Positions 24,797 through 33,948 of a stretch of DNA of 63,468 nt are shown in pieces (position 1 is the first letter of the stretch; each line of letters starts with the position of its first letter). The notes under the pieces were generated by a model. That model saw only the letters and a list, made by a program, of their open reading frames with translations. It had not been told where the DNA came from and searched no databases. Made by a program: the position numbers and the translations under genes. Source of the stretch: Sporosarcina aquimarina (GTDB taxonomy: Bacteria; Bacillota; Bacilli; Bacillales_A; Planococcaceae); contig NZ_JACLBZ010000037.1 in NCBI RefSeq assembly GCF_019748715.1, forward strand, positions 1-63,468, written 5' to 3'.

Positions 24797-25738
24797 ATGA
24801 AGCAATATTTAAATCTTTGTCAACATATTCTGGAAACAGGAACGAAAAAAGGAGATCGGACCGGTACGGGGACATACAGCGTTTTCGGTTACCAAATGCG
24901 CTTCGATTTAGCCAAAGGCTTTCCTTTATTGACGACCAAACGAACAGCATTTCGTCTGATCGTCTCCGAGTTATTATGGTTTTTGAAAGGCGATACGAAT
25001 ATTCGGACGCTTATCCAAGACCGCAATGGAATTTGGGATGAATGGGCATTTGAACGATATGTAGAGAGCGATGCATATACAGGGCCGGATATGACGGATT
25101 TCGGGCATCGTGTAGTGGAAGATGAGCAATTTGCGAAAACGTACAAAGCTGAACTTGCTGCATTCAAAGAAAAGATTCTCGCAGATGAAGATTTTGCAAG
25201 GAAGTATGGCGATTTAGGTCCTGTCTATGGCAAACAATGGCGGGCGTGGGATACAGACCACGGTGTCATTGACCAATTGGCTCAAGTCATCGAAAGTATC
25301 AAAACCAATCCTGATTCACGTCGCCATATCGTCACGGCTTGGAATCCGGCGGAAGTGGATGAGATGGCGTTGCCTCCTTGCCACCTACTGTTTCAATTTT
25401 ACGTGGCGGATGGAAAATTATCTTGCCAGCTCTATCAACGAAGTGCAGATGTCTTCCTAGGTGTACCTTTCAATATTGCTTCATATGCGTTATTGATTCA
25501 TTTGATTGCCCATGAATGCGGTCTGGAAGTGGGTGAGTTCGTTCACACACTCGGAGACGCCCACATCTATCAAAACCATCTGACGCAAGTACAGGAGCAG
25601 CTATCGAGAGAGCCTAGAGACTTGCCGAAACTCAACGTCAATTACGCAGGTCGTTCCATCTTCGACTTAAACGTAGAAGACATTACGATAGAAGGCTACG
25701 ATCCGCACCCGAAAATCACTGCACCCATTGCTGTGTAA
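24797..25738 (+). CDS. thyA: Thymidylate synthase ThyA
   Basis: A 313-residue enzyme that methylates dUMP to dTMP using methylene-tetrahydrofolate. The nucleophile is Cys195 in [24 protein letters not shown] near the N-terminus and the [21 protein letters not shown] block are the other landmarks. It is the long type, with an insertion of about 50 residues (around 85-135) as in Lactobacillus casei. ATG 24797 follows AAAAAGGAG; the frame opens 8 codons earlier without a better site. dfrA follows after 14 bases, and the two act in the same folate cycle. Confidence 0.96.
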   Translation: MKQYLNLCQHILETGTKKGDRTGTGTYSVFGYQMRFDLAKGFPLLTTKRTAFRLIVSELLWFLKGDTNIRTLIQDRNGIWDEWAFERYVESDAYTGPDMTDFGHRVVEDEQFAKTYKAELAAFKEKILADEDFARKYGDLGPVYGKQWRAWDTDHGVIDQLAQVIESIKTNPDSRRHIVTAWNPAEVDEMALPPCHLLFQFYVADGKLSCQLYQRSADVFLGVPFNIASYALLIHLIAHECGLEVGEFVHTLGDAHIYQNHLTQVQEQLSREPRDLPKLNVNYAGRSIFDLNVEDITIEGYDPHPKITAPIAV

Positions 25739-25752
25739 GGAGGAGAAAAATT

Positions 25753-26235
25753 TTGATTTCACTACTAGTTGCACATGACGTACAGCGCGTCATAGGAAAA
25801 GACAACCAAATGCCCTGGCATATTCCTGAAGAATTGGCTTATTTTAAAAAGATGACGATGGGTAAAGCGATCGTTATGGGGCGTAAAACATTTGAATCGA
25901 TCGGGCGTCCGTTACCTGGACGTTTGAATATTATTGTCACTCGGAATGAATCATATGAAGCAGAAGGTATTACGGTCGTGCATGAACTGCAAACAGCTAT
26001 CCAAAAAGCTAAAGAATACTCCGAAGAAGTAGTCATCATTGGAGGAGCACAGATTTTTGATATGGCAATGGGCTTGGCGGATCGACTGTATATCACCGTT
26101 ATTGAAAATTCCTATCCAGGCGACACGTTCTTCCCTGAATATAAAGAAGGCTGGCAGCTGACCAGTGAGTCCGACGTACAATATGCAGAAGACCGCACAG
26201 CATATGTCTATCAAATTTGGGACAAAAAAGAATAG
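25753..26235 (+). CDS. dfrA: Dihydrofolate reductase
   Basis: A 160-residue enzyme that regenerates tetrahydrofolate from the dihydrofolate released by ThyA. Visible landmarks are IGKDNQMPWHIPEEL with the active-site acid after Trp22, MGRKTFESIGRPLPGR for NADPH binding, and VVIIGGAQIFDMAMGLADRLYIT for the second NADPH segment. TTG 25753 is the start, preceded by AAGGAGGAG. It is co-transcribed with thyA, so inhibition by trimethoprim-type drugs would touch the last step of this operon. Confidence 0.95.
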   Translation: MISLLVAHDVQRVIGKDNQMPWHIPEELAYFKKMTMGKAIVMGRKTFESIGRPLPGRLNIIVTRNESYEAEGITVVHELQTAIQKAKEYSEEVVIIGGAQIFDMAMGLADRLYITVIENSYPGDTFFPEYKEGWQLTSESDVQYAEDRTAYVYQIWDKKE

Positions 26236-26243
26236 CGCCCCTC

Positions 26244-26879
26244 TTATACATACAGAAGGACGCTAAAATACATGGCTGCGCTGCCGGCAATGACGAATAA
26301 ATGCCAAATTGCATGATTGTACGGCAGGCGCCGCCACGCATAAAAAACAGAACCGAATGTGTAGAGAACTCCCCCAATTACGAGCAGCCAAAAGCCTGCG
26401 GGCGGAAGTTGTTCATACAATGGCTTGATCGCAATAATGATCAGCCAGCCCATGACGATATAAAGCGCCAGTGAGGCTTTCTCAAAACGGTGAATGAAAA
26501 AGATTTTGAACAAGATCCCTAATATCGTAAGTCCCCAGATAATGCCGAACAATGTCCAGCCGAGAGCCCCTTTTAATGTTACGAGCAAGAAGGGCGTATA
26601 AGTTCCCGCGATTAAGACATAAATGGCGGAGTGATCCAAAATCGAGAAAAACTCTTTCACTTTAATGGGCATACTATGTAGTAACGTGCTCATTAAGAAA
26701 AGCAACAGCATAGAGACCCCGAAAATCGTGAAACTAACAACGGCTATCGCGGTTCCGCGCTCTATACCTGCCAATATCAGAAAGACCAGCGCAGGTATGC
26801 TGAGCAAGAAACCGATTGCGTGGGTAATCGCATTCCAACGTTCTTCCGAAAAATTCTTGAAATCAAATGCATCTGACAA
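26244..26879 (-). CDS. yplQ: Hemolysin III family membrane protein (YplQ-like)
   Basis: A 211-residue protein with seven hydrophobic segments and the HlyIII/PAQR-type signature. The SEERWNAITHAIGFLLSIPA opening and the SMLLLFLMSTLLHSMP...DHSAIYVLIAGTYTPF blocks hold conserved His and Asp that are metal-binding in the family. The C-terminal HAIWHLFVIAGSAAMYF is also conserved. Despite the name, it is a general membrane protein in Bacillus. I place the start at TTG 26879, with GAGGAG upstream; the frame is open to 26897. It converges on dfrA, as in Bacillus. Confidence 0.8.
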   Translation of the reverse strand: MSDAFDFKNFSEERWNAITHAIGFLLSIPALVFLILAGIERGTAIAVVSFTIFGVSMLLLFLMSTLLHSMPIKVKEFFSILDHSAIYVLIAGTYTPFLLVTLKGALGWTLFGIIWGLTILGILFKIFFIHRFEKASLALYIVMGWLIIIAIKPLYEQLPPAGFWLLVIGGVLYTFGSVFYAWRRLPYNHAIWHLFVIAGSAAMYFSVLLYV

Positions 26880-26961
26880 AAAGCAACAACTCCTCAAACC
26901 TCACTATAGCAAAAAATGAACAGAAAATCGCATTTCACAGTACGCGAAGGAGACCATAAAC

Positions 26962-27798
26962 ATGAAAAAAATACACATAGTCACGGATTCTACCGCTGAT
27001 CTCACTAAAGAACTCATAGAAAAACACGAAATTCACGTTGTACCTTTGACTATCCAAATTAACGATCAATCTTTTGTGGATGGAGTAGAACTTCAGCCCG
27101 ACCAATTTTTAGACCTCATGCGAGAGTCAAAAGAACTTCCAAAGAGTTCACAACCCGCTGTCGGTGTCTTTCAAAAATTATACGATGAACTAGGAGCGGA
27201 CGGCTCTCAAATTATCTCGATCCACATGACGGGCGGGATGAGCGGCACAGTGAAATCTGCCCAAGCGGCGGCCCAGGCTTCTTCTGCAGACGTTACGGTC
27301 ATTGATTCCATGTACATTTCACATGCCCTGACGTTTCAAGTACTCGAAGCATGCCGTATGGTGGAAGAAGGGAAATCTGTCCAAGAAATTGTGAACGGGC
27401 TTGACAGCGTTCGTAAACGTTCTTCACTATATGTAGTGGTGGACGTACTGGATAATCTAGTAAAAGGCGGCCGGATCGGCAAGGGGAAAGCGATGTTCGG
27501 ATCATTAATGAACATTAAACCGATCGCTACATTGAAAGATGGCGTTTATACCCCTGTCGCGAAAGTACGCAGTCACAAACAAGTCGTCACGTATTTATTG
27601 AATGAGTTTAAAAAAGAGACTGCGGGGAAAGTAATTCGTAGCGTTGGCATCGCCCATGCGAATGGACTATTGATGGCCGAACCTTTGAAAAAAACGATTG
27701 AAGAAATGGGTATTCAAGTAAAGCTTACATTTACAACGCCAATTGTCAGTACCCACACGGGCGAAGGCGCGATTGGTTTTATGTTTTACACAGAGTAA
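26962..27798 (+). CDS. DegV family fatty-acid-binding protein
   Basis: A 278-residue protein of the DegV fold. The N-terminus VTDSTADLTKELIEKHEIHVVPLTI is the hallmark, followed by SSQPAVGVF and HMTGGMSGTVKSAQAA, which line the fatty-acid site. DegV proteins act with fatty-acid kinase (FakA/FakB-type) to present exogenous fatty acids. Several paralogues occur per genome, so I leave the symbol blank. ATG 26962 has the site GAAGGAG. It is divergent from yplQ and followed by ypmR after 31 bases. Confidence 0.85.
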   Translation: MKKIHIVTDSTADLTKELIEKHEIHVVPLTIQINDQSFVDGVELQPDQFLDLMRESKELPKSSQPAVGVFQKLYDELGADGSQIISIHMTGGMSGTVKSAQAAAQASSADVTVIDSMYISHALTFQVLEACRMVEEGKSVQEIVNGLDSVRKRSSLYVVVDVLDNLVKGGRIGKGKAMFGSLMNIKPIATLKDGVYTPVAKVRSHKQVVTYLLNEFKKETAGKVIRSVGIAHANGLLMAEPLKKTIEEMGIQVKLTFTTPIVSTHTGEGAIGFMFYTE

Positions 27799-27829
27799 CA
27801 CTATCAAAACAAAGGGGAAGATAGAGTTT

Positions 27830-28633
27830 ATGAGAAGAATGGTTTTATTCCTGTTCGTCTTCTCATTGTTTTTATCCGGGTGCCAAGCACCATTTAGCCA
27901 AAAAGAAACGGCTTTGCCAGAAAGAGAACCAGTTCTCTTCGAACCTTTCTCAATACCGGAATATTTTGTTCCAAAGCGGGTCAACGTACTCGGTTTAGGA
28001 GATTCATTGACACAAGGGGTAGGGGATGAACGTAAAGAAGGCGGTTATTTCGGACGCTTAACAACAGAGATGGAACAATGGAAAGGGATAATGGAAGTAG
28101 ATGCTGTGAATTTAGCAAAGCGAGGAAAGAGAAGCGATCAGCTGTTAGATCAGCTGGAAGATACCGACGTGCAAGAAGCAATCGTGCAAGCCGACTATAT
28201 CGTTTTTACAATTGGCGGCAATGATTTGATGAAAGTAGTCAAAGGGAATTTCATGAAAATGAAGCTTTCCGATTTTTATAAGGAACTTGGTAAATTTGAA
28301 AATAGAATGGAAGAGTTATTTCAGTTGATCCGTTTGCTCAATCCAAATGCACCGATCATTGTAGCCGGTCTATACAATCCATTTTCTGTCGTTACGGATG
28401 AAGTGCAGGAATTTGAGGAGATTGTCGATGATTGGAATGCTTCATTGGAAGAACAAGTACGGAAAGACGGAGCAGCTTGTTTCATTCCTGTTAAAGATTT
28501 ATTTAATTCGAATACAAATATGGTTTATCATACAGACTTCTTCCATCCAAACAGTAAAGGCTATGATTTGATGGGAAAACGATTTGTGGATGAAATGAAG
28601 AAATGTTCAGCAATTGATTTGGAAGTGGAGTGA
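27830..28633 (+). CDS. ypmR: SGNH/GDSL-family lipase-like lipoprotein (YpmR)
   Basis: A 267-residue lipoprotein. The lipobox LFLSGC lies at the N-terminus, so the protein is anchored at the cell surface. The catalytic blocks are GLGDSLTQG (block I, Ser), TIGGNDL (block III, Asn) and DFFHPNSKGYDLM (block V, Asp and His). It probably hydrolyses lipid or ester substrates in the envelope. The ATG at 27830 is used; the upstream open region has no signal sequence. ypmS follows after 7 bases. Confidence 0.82.
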   Translation: MRRMVLFLFVFSLFLSGCQAPFSQKETALPEREPVLFEPFSIPEYFVPKRVNVLGLGDSLTQGVGDERKEGGYFGRLTTEMEQWKGIMEVDAVNLAKRGKRSDQLLDQLEDTDVQEAIVQADYIVFTIGGNDLMKVVKGNFMKMKLSDFYKELGKFENRMEELFQLIRLLNPNAPIIVAGLYNPFSVVTDEVQEFEEIVDDWNASLEEQVRKDGAACFIPVKDLFNSNTNMVYHTDFFHPNSKGYDLMGKRFVDEMKKCSAIDLEVE

Positions 28634-28640
28634 GCAACTA

Positions 28641-29213
28641 ATGAATTATTGGAAAATAGCATTCTTCAGCCTTGCAGGATTAATCGCAGCATCGATCGTC
28701 GGGCTGATCATAGTAATCGGCAATACCGCATCTTCACCTCCTCTTCCTGAATCAAACGCTTCCTCGAAGGCAGGATATTCGCTGGAATTAAATACGACGA
28801 AGGAAAATTTCGAAGGCATTGCGAATACGTACATTCGGAAAGCGGTCAAAGGCGCATTACCTGTTGAGTTGGAAATGCGTGATGATGTACTGCTGACGTC
28901 AGAACTAACCGTGTTTTCCTATACGTTGCCACTTGCCATGCACTTTGACCCGATCGTGCGGGAAGATGGAAACTTAATCCTGAAGCAATCGTCTATGGAA
29001 TTAGGGGATTTGAATATTCCTCCTTCGACTGTATTAAAGCTATTGAAAAACTCTGTCGAATTTCCTCCATGGATGATCGTTCGGCCGAAAGAAGAAGAAA
29101 TTTTCATTGATTTGCAAGATTTGCCGATCTCCGGTGACGTTAAAGTGAAAGCAAAAGAAGTGAATTTAGCTGAAGATGAGATTATATTGGAAGTATTGAT
29201 TCCGAAAAATTAA
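28641..29213 (+). CDS. ypmS: YpmS family protein (DUF2140)
   Basis: A 190-residue protein with one N-terminal membrane anchor (residues 5-27) and an outside domain that matches the YpmS/DUF2140 family. The landmarks are the segment ELNTTKENFEGIANTYI, a VELEMRDDVLLTSELTVFSYTLPL block, and a FPPWMIVRPKEEEIFIDL end. Its function is unknown. Order and spacing after ypmR are conserved in Bacillales. ATG 28641 is chosen over an in-frame upstream site because the membrane helix then begins close to the start. Confidence 0.8.
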   Translation: MNYWKIAFFSLAGLIAASIVGLIIVIGNTASSPPLPESNASSKAGYSLELNTTKENFEGIANTYIRKAVKGALPVELEMRDDVLLTSELTVFSYTLPLAMHFDPIVREDGNLILKQSSMELGDLNIPPSTVLKLLKNSVEFPPWMIVRPKEEEIFIDLQDLPISGDVKVKAKEVNLAEDEIILEVLIPKN

Positions 29214-29226
29214 GGAGGCAACATAG

Positions 29227-29757
29227 ATGGCGACACAATACGCAACATTTGCAGGTGGTTGTTTTTGGTGCATGGTCAAACCGTTCGACCTATACGAAGG
29301 CGTACATTCTGTTACTTCAGGCTATACAGGAGGACATACAGTCAATCCGACGTATGAAGAAGTCTGCTCGAACACGACAGGACACCGCGAAGCAGTGAAG
29401 ATTGAATTTGATGATGACATCATCTCGTATAAAGAATTATTGAATATTTTCTGGCAAGTGATTGATCCTACTGATGCAGGCGGACAGTTTTACGACCGCG
29501 GCGAGTCCTACAAATCTGCAATCTATACACATTCACCTGAACAGCAAAAAGAGGCTGAAGAATCTAAAGCAGAGCTGCAGGCGAGTGGGAAGTTTGACTT
29601 GCCAATTGTCACAGACATTTTACCGGCGCATCCATTTTACCCAGCTGAGGAATATCATCAGCAATATTATGAAAAGAACCCTGGGCATTATGAACGTTAC
29701 ACCGTAGGATCAGGACGAGCAGGGTTTATTGAAAAGCATTGGGGGGATCCATCATGA
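29227..29757 (+). CDS. msrA: Methionine sulfoxide reductase A
   Basis: A 176-residue enzyme that reduces Met-S-sulfoxide. The GCFWC motif (catalytic Cys12, resolving-type Cys15) is present, followed by the expected [31 protein letters not shown] block. It overlaps msrB by 4 bases (ATGA), so both stereoisomers of oxidised Met are handled by one operon. ATG 29227 has AAGGAGG upstream. The segment lies after ypmR and ypmS as in Bacillus, and it fits the bacilliredoxin gene further upstream as part of an oxidative-stress set. Confidence 0.95.
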   Translation: MATQYATFAGGCFWCMVKPFDLYEGVHSVTSGYTGGHTVNPTYEEVCSNTTGHREAVKIEFDDDIISYKELLNIFWQVIDPTDAGGQFYDRGESYKSAIYTHSPEQQKEAEESKAELQASGKFDLPIVTDILPAHPFYPAEEYHQQYYEKNPGHYERYTVGSGRAGFIEKHWGDPS

Positions 29758-30179
29758 AAGAGGACTTGAGAAACCGATTGACGGATATGCAGTATTATGT
29801 AACGCAGGAAAGCGGGACAGAGCCGCCCTTCCAAAATGAATTTGACGCACATTATGAAGAAGGTCTATACGTGGATGTCGTTTCAGGCAAACCGTTGTTC
29901 AGTTCCCATGATAAATTCGATGCGGGCTGTGGTTGGCCAAGCTTTTCGAAGCCAATTGAAGCGTCTGAAGTGACGGAGCACTTTGATACCACTCATGGGA
30001 TGCGCCGTACAGAGGTCCGCAGCAAAACGGCAGATTCTCATTTGGGACATGTCTTCCCGGATGGTCCAGCTGATCAAGGCGGACTGCGCTATTGCATCAA
30101 TTCTGCAGCTATGCGTTTCGTTCCTGTCTCCGATTTGGAGAAAGAGGGCTACGGAGAGTATAAAGGGCTATTTACGTGA
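29754..30179 (+). CDS. msrB: Methionine sulfoxide reductase B
   Basis: A 141-residue enzyme that reduces Met-R-sulfoxide. The catalytic Cys is in [11 protein letters not shown] (Cys114), and [10 protein letters not shown] and GCGWPSF form the substrate side. The two CxxC zinc motifs of many MsrB proteins are absent, as in other Bacillus-type members. ATG 29754 has GGGGGGAT just before it, and its first bases overlap the msrA stop. The last bases overlap the YozE start (TGATG). Confidence 0.95.
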   Translation: MKEDLRNRLTDMQYYVTQESGTEPPFQNEFDAHYEEGLYVDVVSGKPLFSSHDKFDAGCGWPSFSKPIEASEVTEHFDTTHGMRRTEVRSKTADSHLGHVFPDGPADQGGLRYCINSAAMRFVPVSDLEKEGYGEYKGLFT

Positions 30180-30403
30180 TGGATCGATCCTTTTATCATT
30201 TTGCGTTGAGGTATCGTGGCGGTGGAAAAGACGATGTGAAGGCGATGTTTGCAGAAAAGATGTTTCGTGATCCGAGTTTTCCAAAAAATGAAGAGGAATT
30301 CGATACGTTGTCACGTTATGTCGAGGATCAAGCCGATCACGATTTAAGCTCCACTACCTTTGATGAACTGTACGCAATCTATCAAGACGTATGCAGCAGA
30401 TAA
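30179..30403 (+). CDS. yozE: YozE family (UPF0346) protein
   Basis: A 74-residue helical protein of the YozE/UPF0346 family (SAM-like fold). The RSFYHFALRYRGG opening and the block FPKNEEEFDTLSRYVED match the family. The function is unknown. It starts at ATG 30179, overlapping the msrB stop; no independent ribosome binding site is seen, so coupling with msrB is likely. In Bacillus the gene is linked to methionine sulfoxide reductase and deoD-type neighbours. Confidence 0.8.
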   Translation: MDRSFYHFALRYRGGGKDDVKAMFAEKMFRDPSFPKNEEEFDTLSRYVEDQADHDLSSTTFDELYAIYQDVCSR

Positions 30404-30481
30404 ATGGCGAGGTCTTCATTGCATCTCGCCTTTAATCACTGTATGATAAAATTAAAATAGCGAAATGAGGCTGAAAAAGAC

Positions 30482-31186
30482 ATGAGCATACATATTAATG
30501 CGAAAAAAGGCGATATCGCCGACACGATTCTTCTTCCTGGAGATCCACTGCGTGCAAAGTATATTGCGGAAACGTTTTTAGAAGATGTTGTTCAGTACAA
30601 TGAAGTACGAAACATGTTCGGGTATACAGGTACATACAAAGGAAAACGCGTTTCAGTGCAGGGAACAGGTATGGGCGTTCCTTCTATTTCTATTTACGCA
30701 ACAGAGTTAATGCAGGAGTTTGATGTGCAGAAATTGATTCGTGTGGGTACATGCGGTGCCATCCAAAAGGACGTAAAAGTTCGCGATGTGATTTTAGCAC
30801 AGGCTGCGACAACGAATTCATCGTTAAACGATACAACGTTCGGTCCCATCCGTTATGCTCCGATCGCAAATTTCGATCTTTTATTGAAAGCATTCCATGC
30901 AGGGAAAGAAAAAGGTCTACATTTGCAAGTGGGGAATGTTTTCACAGAAGACTTCTTCTATAATGAAGACGCACAGCATGAAAAATTAGCACGTCATGGT
31001 GTATTGGCTGTAGAAATGGAAGCCGCTGCACTTTACACGTTAGCTGCTCGTTTTGGCCGTCAAGCGCTTGCTGTGCTTACGGTTAGTGATCATATCCTTA
31101 CAGGCGAAATCACTACGCCTGAAGAACGCCAATTAACATTCAATGACATGATCGAAGTAGCACTAGAAGCAGCAATCGCTGAATAA
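30482..31186 (+). CDS. deoD: Purine nucleoside phosphorylase DeoD
   Basis: A 234-residue enzyme that phosphorolyses purine nucleosides to the free base and (deoxy)ribose-1-phosphate. Visible landmarks are [15 protein letters not shown] (phosphate/ribose site), [38 protein letters not shown] and LTVSDHI with the conserved Asp. These define the hexameric DeoD-type family. ATG 30482 has GAGGCTGAAAAAG before it. A terminator hairpin at 31223-31264 ends the gene. It is followed by ctpA, an order also found in Bacillus. Confidence 0.95.
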   Translation: MSIHINAKKGDIADTILLPGDPLRAKYIAETFLEDVVQYNEVRNMFGYTGTYKGKRVSVQGTGMGVPSISIYATELMQEFDVQKLIRVGTCGAIQKDVKVRDVILAQAATTNSSLNDTTFGPIRYAPIANFDLLLKAFHAGKEKGLHLQVGNVFTEDFFYNEDAQHEKLARHGVLAVEMEAAALYTLAARFGRQALAVLTVSDHILTGEITTPEERQLTFNDMIEVALEAAIAE

Positions 31187-31222
31187 TACACAGTATTTTA
31201 AACAGCGGAATAGCTGCACATA

Positions 31223-31264
31223 AAGAACCTTTGAACAAAGACCGCTCTAGACAGCGGTTCTTTT
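31223..31264 (+). terminator. Intrinsic terminator after deoD
   Basis: AAGAACC (31223-31229) pairs with GGTTCTT (31257-31263), with an inner ACCGCT/AGCGGT stem, followed by T residues. Confidence 0.7.
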
Positions 31265-31292
31265 CATGGGAGTTTAGAAAGTAGGGAAGACG

Positions 31293-32792
31293 ATGAACGA
31301 GAACGATTCAAAAGAAAACGGAGAGGTAGAGCCGGAAAAGAAACCCGAACCTAGCCGGTATATCCGGATTAAGCCGTTTTCGCTGATCATGCTCATCTTT
31401 GCCCTTGTACTGGCGACAGCAGCGGTTACATTCTTCGCATTAACAGTCGGTGATGATAAAGTCGTAGAGGTCGTCAAACCCCAACAAGTGGGAAGTGAAC
31501 GAAAAGAATTTAAAAAGCTTTTCGATGCGTATGATCAACTGAAACAAAGTTATTTCGATGAGGTCGACGAACAAGTCATACTGGACGGAGCAATCAACGG
31601 TATGGTCGATGCGTTAGGAGATCCTTATTCCGACTACTTGAACGAAAAGGAAGCGAAGCAGCTGAATGAGAGTATATCATCCAGTTTTGAAGGAATCGGC
31701 GCAGAAATTCAAGAGTCCAATGGCTATATCAGCATTGTATCTCCTATTAAGAATTCGCCTGCAGAAAAAGTCGGGCTATTGCCGAATGATACCATCCTTT
31801 CGGTAGACGGAAAAAGTATCCAAGGTATGTCCTCTTCGGAAGCTGTACTGTTAATTCGCGGGGAAAAAGGGTCAACGGTCACATTATCGGTCCGACGTGG
31901 GACAGCCGCAGAGCCGTTCGAGGTGAAAATCGTACGAGATGTCATCCCCGTTCATACGGTATATGCCGAAATGCTGGATGACAATATTGCACATATTAAC
32001 ATTACGTCCTTCTCTGAAAATACGTATCAAGAATTACTGGAATCTTTAAATGAAATGACGGAAAAAGGGATGAAAGGTGTCCTGATCGACGTACGTCAAA
32101 ATCCAGGTGGTGTGTTGAGTGCCGCTATCGATATTTCTGATCTATTTGTAGAAGAAGGGAAAGCTTTATTCCAGACACAAGAAAAGGGTCGACCGGCAGA
32201 GATTTTCCCGGCGTCAGGCGGTCAGAAAATTGATGTGCCTGTCACGTTGATCGTGGACGATGGCAGTGCGTCGGCTTCTGAAATTTTAGCAGGTGCATTG
32301 AAAGAATCGGCTCATATTCCGATTGTCGGTATCAAGACGTTCGGTAAAGGGACTGTGCAGACACCGACACAGCTGCAAGATGGTTCCAATCTAAAGTTGA
32401 CGACAGCCAAATGGTTGACGCCGGACGGCAATTGGATTCATAAAAAAGGGATTGAGCCCGATGTTAAAGTGCCATACCCTCCTTATGCATCACTTCCGTT
32501 CCTAGATGCCTCTGAAGAAATGAAGGAAGGCATGGTATCTCCTGCGGTTCAAGCAGCTGAAGAGATGCTTGAAGTAGTAGGATACCATCCTGGGGAAACG
32601 GACGGACTGTATGACGCAAACACTGCACAAGCTGTTAAAGCATTGCAGAAAGACCTTTCACTCGAACAAACAGGCATACTGACTGGTGATTCGACGATAG
32701 GCTTAATGCAAAAATTACGGGATAAGATGAAAGAAGACGATCCTCAATTGCAAAAGGCAAAAGAAGTCGTCCTGAAGAAAGTAAAATCATAA
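31293..32792 (+). CDS. ctpA: Carboxy-terminal processing protease CtpA (S41)
   Basis: A 499-residue envelope protease. It has an N-terminal charged cytoplasmic stretch, one membrane helix (residues about 30-50), a PDZ domain (EGIGAEIQESNGYISIVSPIKNSPAEKVGL) and the S41 catalytic core. The nucleophilic Ser lies in DDGSASASEIL and the Lys in TFGKGTVQTP. A C-terminal peptidoglycan-binding domain (GYHPGETDGLYDANTAQAVKALQ) follows. This order matches Bacillus CtpA, and the position after deoD agrees. It would process secreted or envelope proteins from their C-termini. The start at 31293 has GTAGGGAAG. Confidence 0.88.
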   Translation: MNENDSKENGEVEPEKKPEPSRYIRIKPFSLIMLIFALVLATAAVTFFALTVGDDKVVEVVKPQQVGSERKEFKKLFDAYDQLKQSYFDEVDEQVILDGAINGMVDALGDPYSDYLNEKEAKQLNESISSSFEGIGAEIQESNGYISIVSPIKNSPAEKVGLLPNDTILSVDGKSIQGMSSSEAVLLIRGEKGSTVTLSVRRGTAAEPFEVKIVRDVIPVHTVYAEMLDDNIAHINITSFSENTYQELLESLNEMTEKGMKGVLIDVRQNPGGVLSAAIDISDLFVEEGKALFQTQEKGRPAEIFPASGGQKIDVPVTLIVDDGSASASEILAGALKESAHIPIVGIKTFGKGTVQTPTQLQDGSNLKLTTAKWLTPDGNWIHKKGIEPDVKVPYPPYASLPFLDASEEMKEGMVSPAVQAAEEMLEVVGYHPGETDGLYDANTAQAVKALQKDLSLEQTGILTGDSTIGLMQKLRDKMKEDDPQLQKAKEVVLKKVKS

Positions 32793-32810
32793 TCCGTTTA
32801 ATACGGACAA

Positions 32811-32845
32811 GAAAACGCGTCCAGCCTTGTTTGGACGCGTTTCTT
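32811..32845 (+). terminator. Intrinsic terminator after ctpA
   Basis: AAACGCGTCCA and TGGACGCGTTT form an 11-bp stem with an 8-base loop, followed by a T-containing stretch. Confidence 0.85.
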
Positions 32846-32866
32846 CTATAGAAGGGATAGAGGTTT

Positions 32867-33769
32867 ATGATCGATGTATATTTATTGAGTGGATTTCTCG
32901 GCAGTGGAAAAACTTCCTTGCTTGTTCAATTGATTGACCAAGTAAACAAACAAGGGAGGCAGCCTGCTGTTCTGATGAATGAATTCGGCGAATTGAATAT
33001 AGACAGTCAAATCGTTGAAGAGAAAAAGGAAGTGCCGTTAAAAGAGTTGCTGAATGGCTGTATTTGCTGTACAGGTGCTGAATCGACGGAAGCACAACTG
33101 CAAAGTCTATTGACTGACTATCCAAACGTTGACGTGCTGTTCATTGAGACGACAGGCGCTGCCCATCCGGTAGAGGCGTTAGATGCCGTCTATTCACCCT
33201 TATTCGCCGACCAATTAGATGTGAAGGGTATTATCACGGTCGTAGACGCCATGCGCTGGCTGGATCGTGATAAGCTTTCTCCGCGTATGCTCGCATTATT
33301 CTTGGAACAGGTCCGACATGCTCATTTCATGCTGCTGAATAAAGCAGATTTACTAACAGCGGATCAATTGGCATCTGTAACGATGCAAGTGACACAATTC
33401 AATAGCTTTGCTCCTCTCGTACAAACAACGAATGCGAAAATCGATTTTAGCTATATCGAGAAGATGGTGGATGCCGCCTCTGCTCCGAAACATGCCGTCA
33501 GTACAGGCAGCGGCCTTCCACTCGCTTCGAAGGTACTGTCTTTTGAGAAACCGATTAATCAAGAGCATTTTGAAGATTGGGTGCGTTCCTTGCCAGACAC
33601 CGTATATCGGATGAAGGGCTATATCCAATTAGAAGGCTCCAGATACTCACACTTGTTCCAATATGCGTATGGAATGGTCAATTGGATACCTGAATATATG
33701 CAAATTCCTTCAAAACTTGTCATCATAGGTGAGCAGCTTTCAAGCATCGAATATCCGCCTGAAAAGTAG
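32867..33769 (+). CDS. CobW/COG0523-family GTPase metallochaperone
   Basis: A 300-residue P-loop GTPase of the COG0523 family (Zn chaperones such as ZagA/YciC). The G1 loop is GFLGSGKTS (Gly9-Ser17) and the metal motif NGCICC contains Cys65, Cys67 and Cys68. NKAD provides base recognition, and a C-terminal CobW_C-type domain follows. Family members deliver zinc or another metal to client proteins under limitation. No Zur-type box is obvious in the 22 bases between the terminator and the start, so regulation is unclear. The gene stands alone between two terminators or gene ends. Confidence 0.85.
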   Translation: MIDVYLLSGFLGSGKTSLLVQLIDQVNKQGRQPAVLMNEFGELNIDSQIVEEKKEVPLKELLNGCICCTGAESTEAQLQSLLTDYPNVDVLFIETTGAAHPVEALDAVYSPLFADQLDVKGIITVVDAMRWLDRDKLSPRMLALFLEQVRHAHFMLLNKADLLTADQLASVTMQVTQFNSFAPLVQTTNAKIDFSYIEKMVDAASAPKHAVSTGSGLPLASKVLSFEKPINQEHFEDWVRSLPDTVYRMKGYIQLEGSRYSHLFQYAYGMVNWIPEYMQIPSKLVIIGEQLSSIEYPPEK

Positions 33770-33948
33770 TTGTCAATAGCTTTTCGCTGCCAATAGTCTT
33801 CATGGAAGGGCATATCTTCCAATTATAAGGAAGCTGAGGCTCTTGTCTCATAGGTTTGTAGATTGTATTGGGCGAGTTGGCAATTTCCGTCATATTTTCT
33901 TCTTTTCTAAAACGTTATGATAAGTTTCGTAGAAGAGGAGGTATGAAG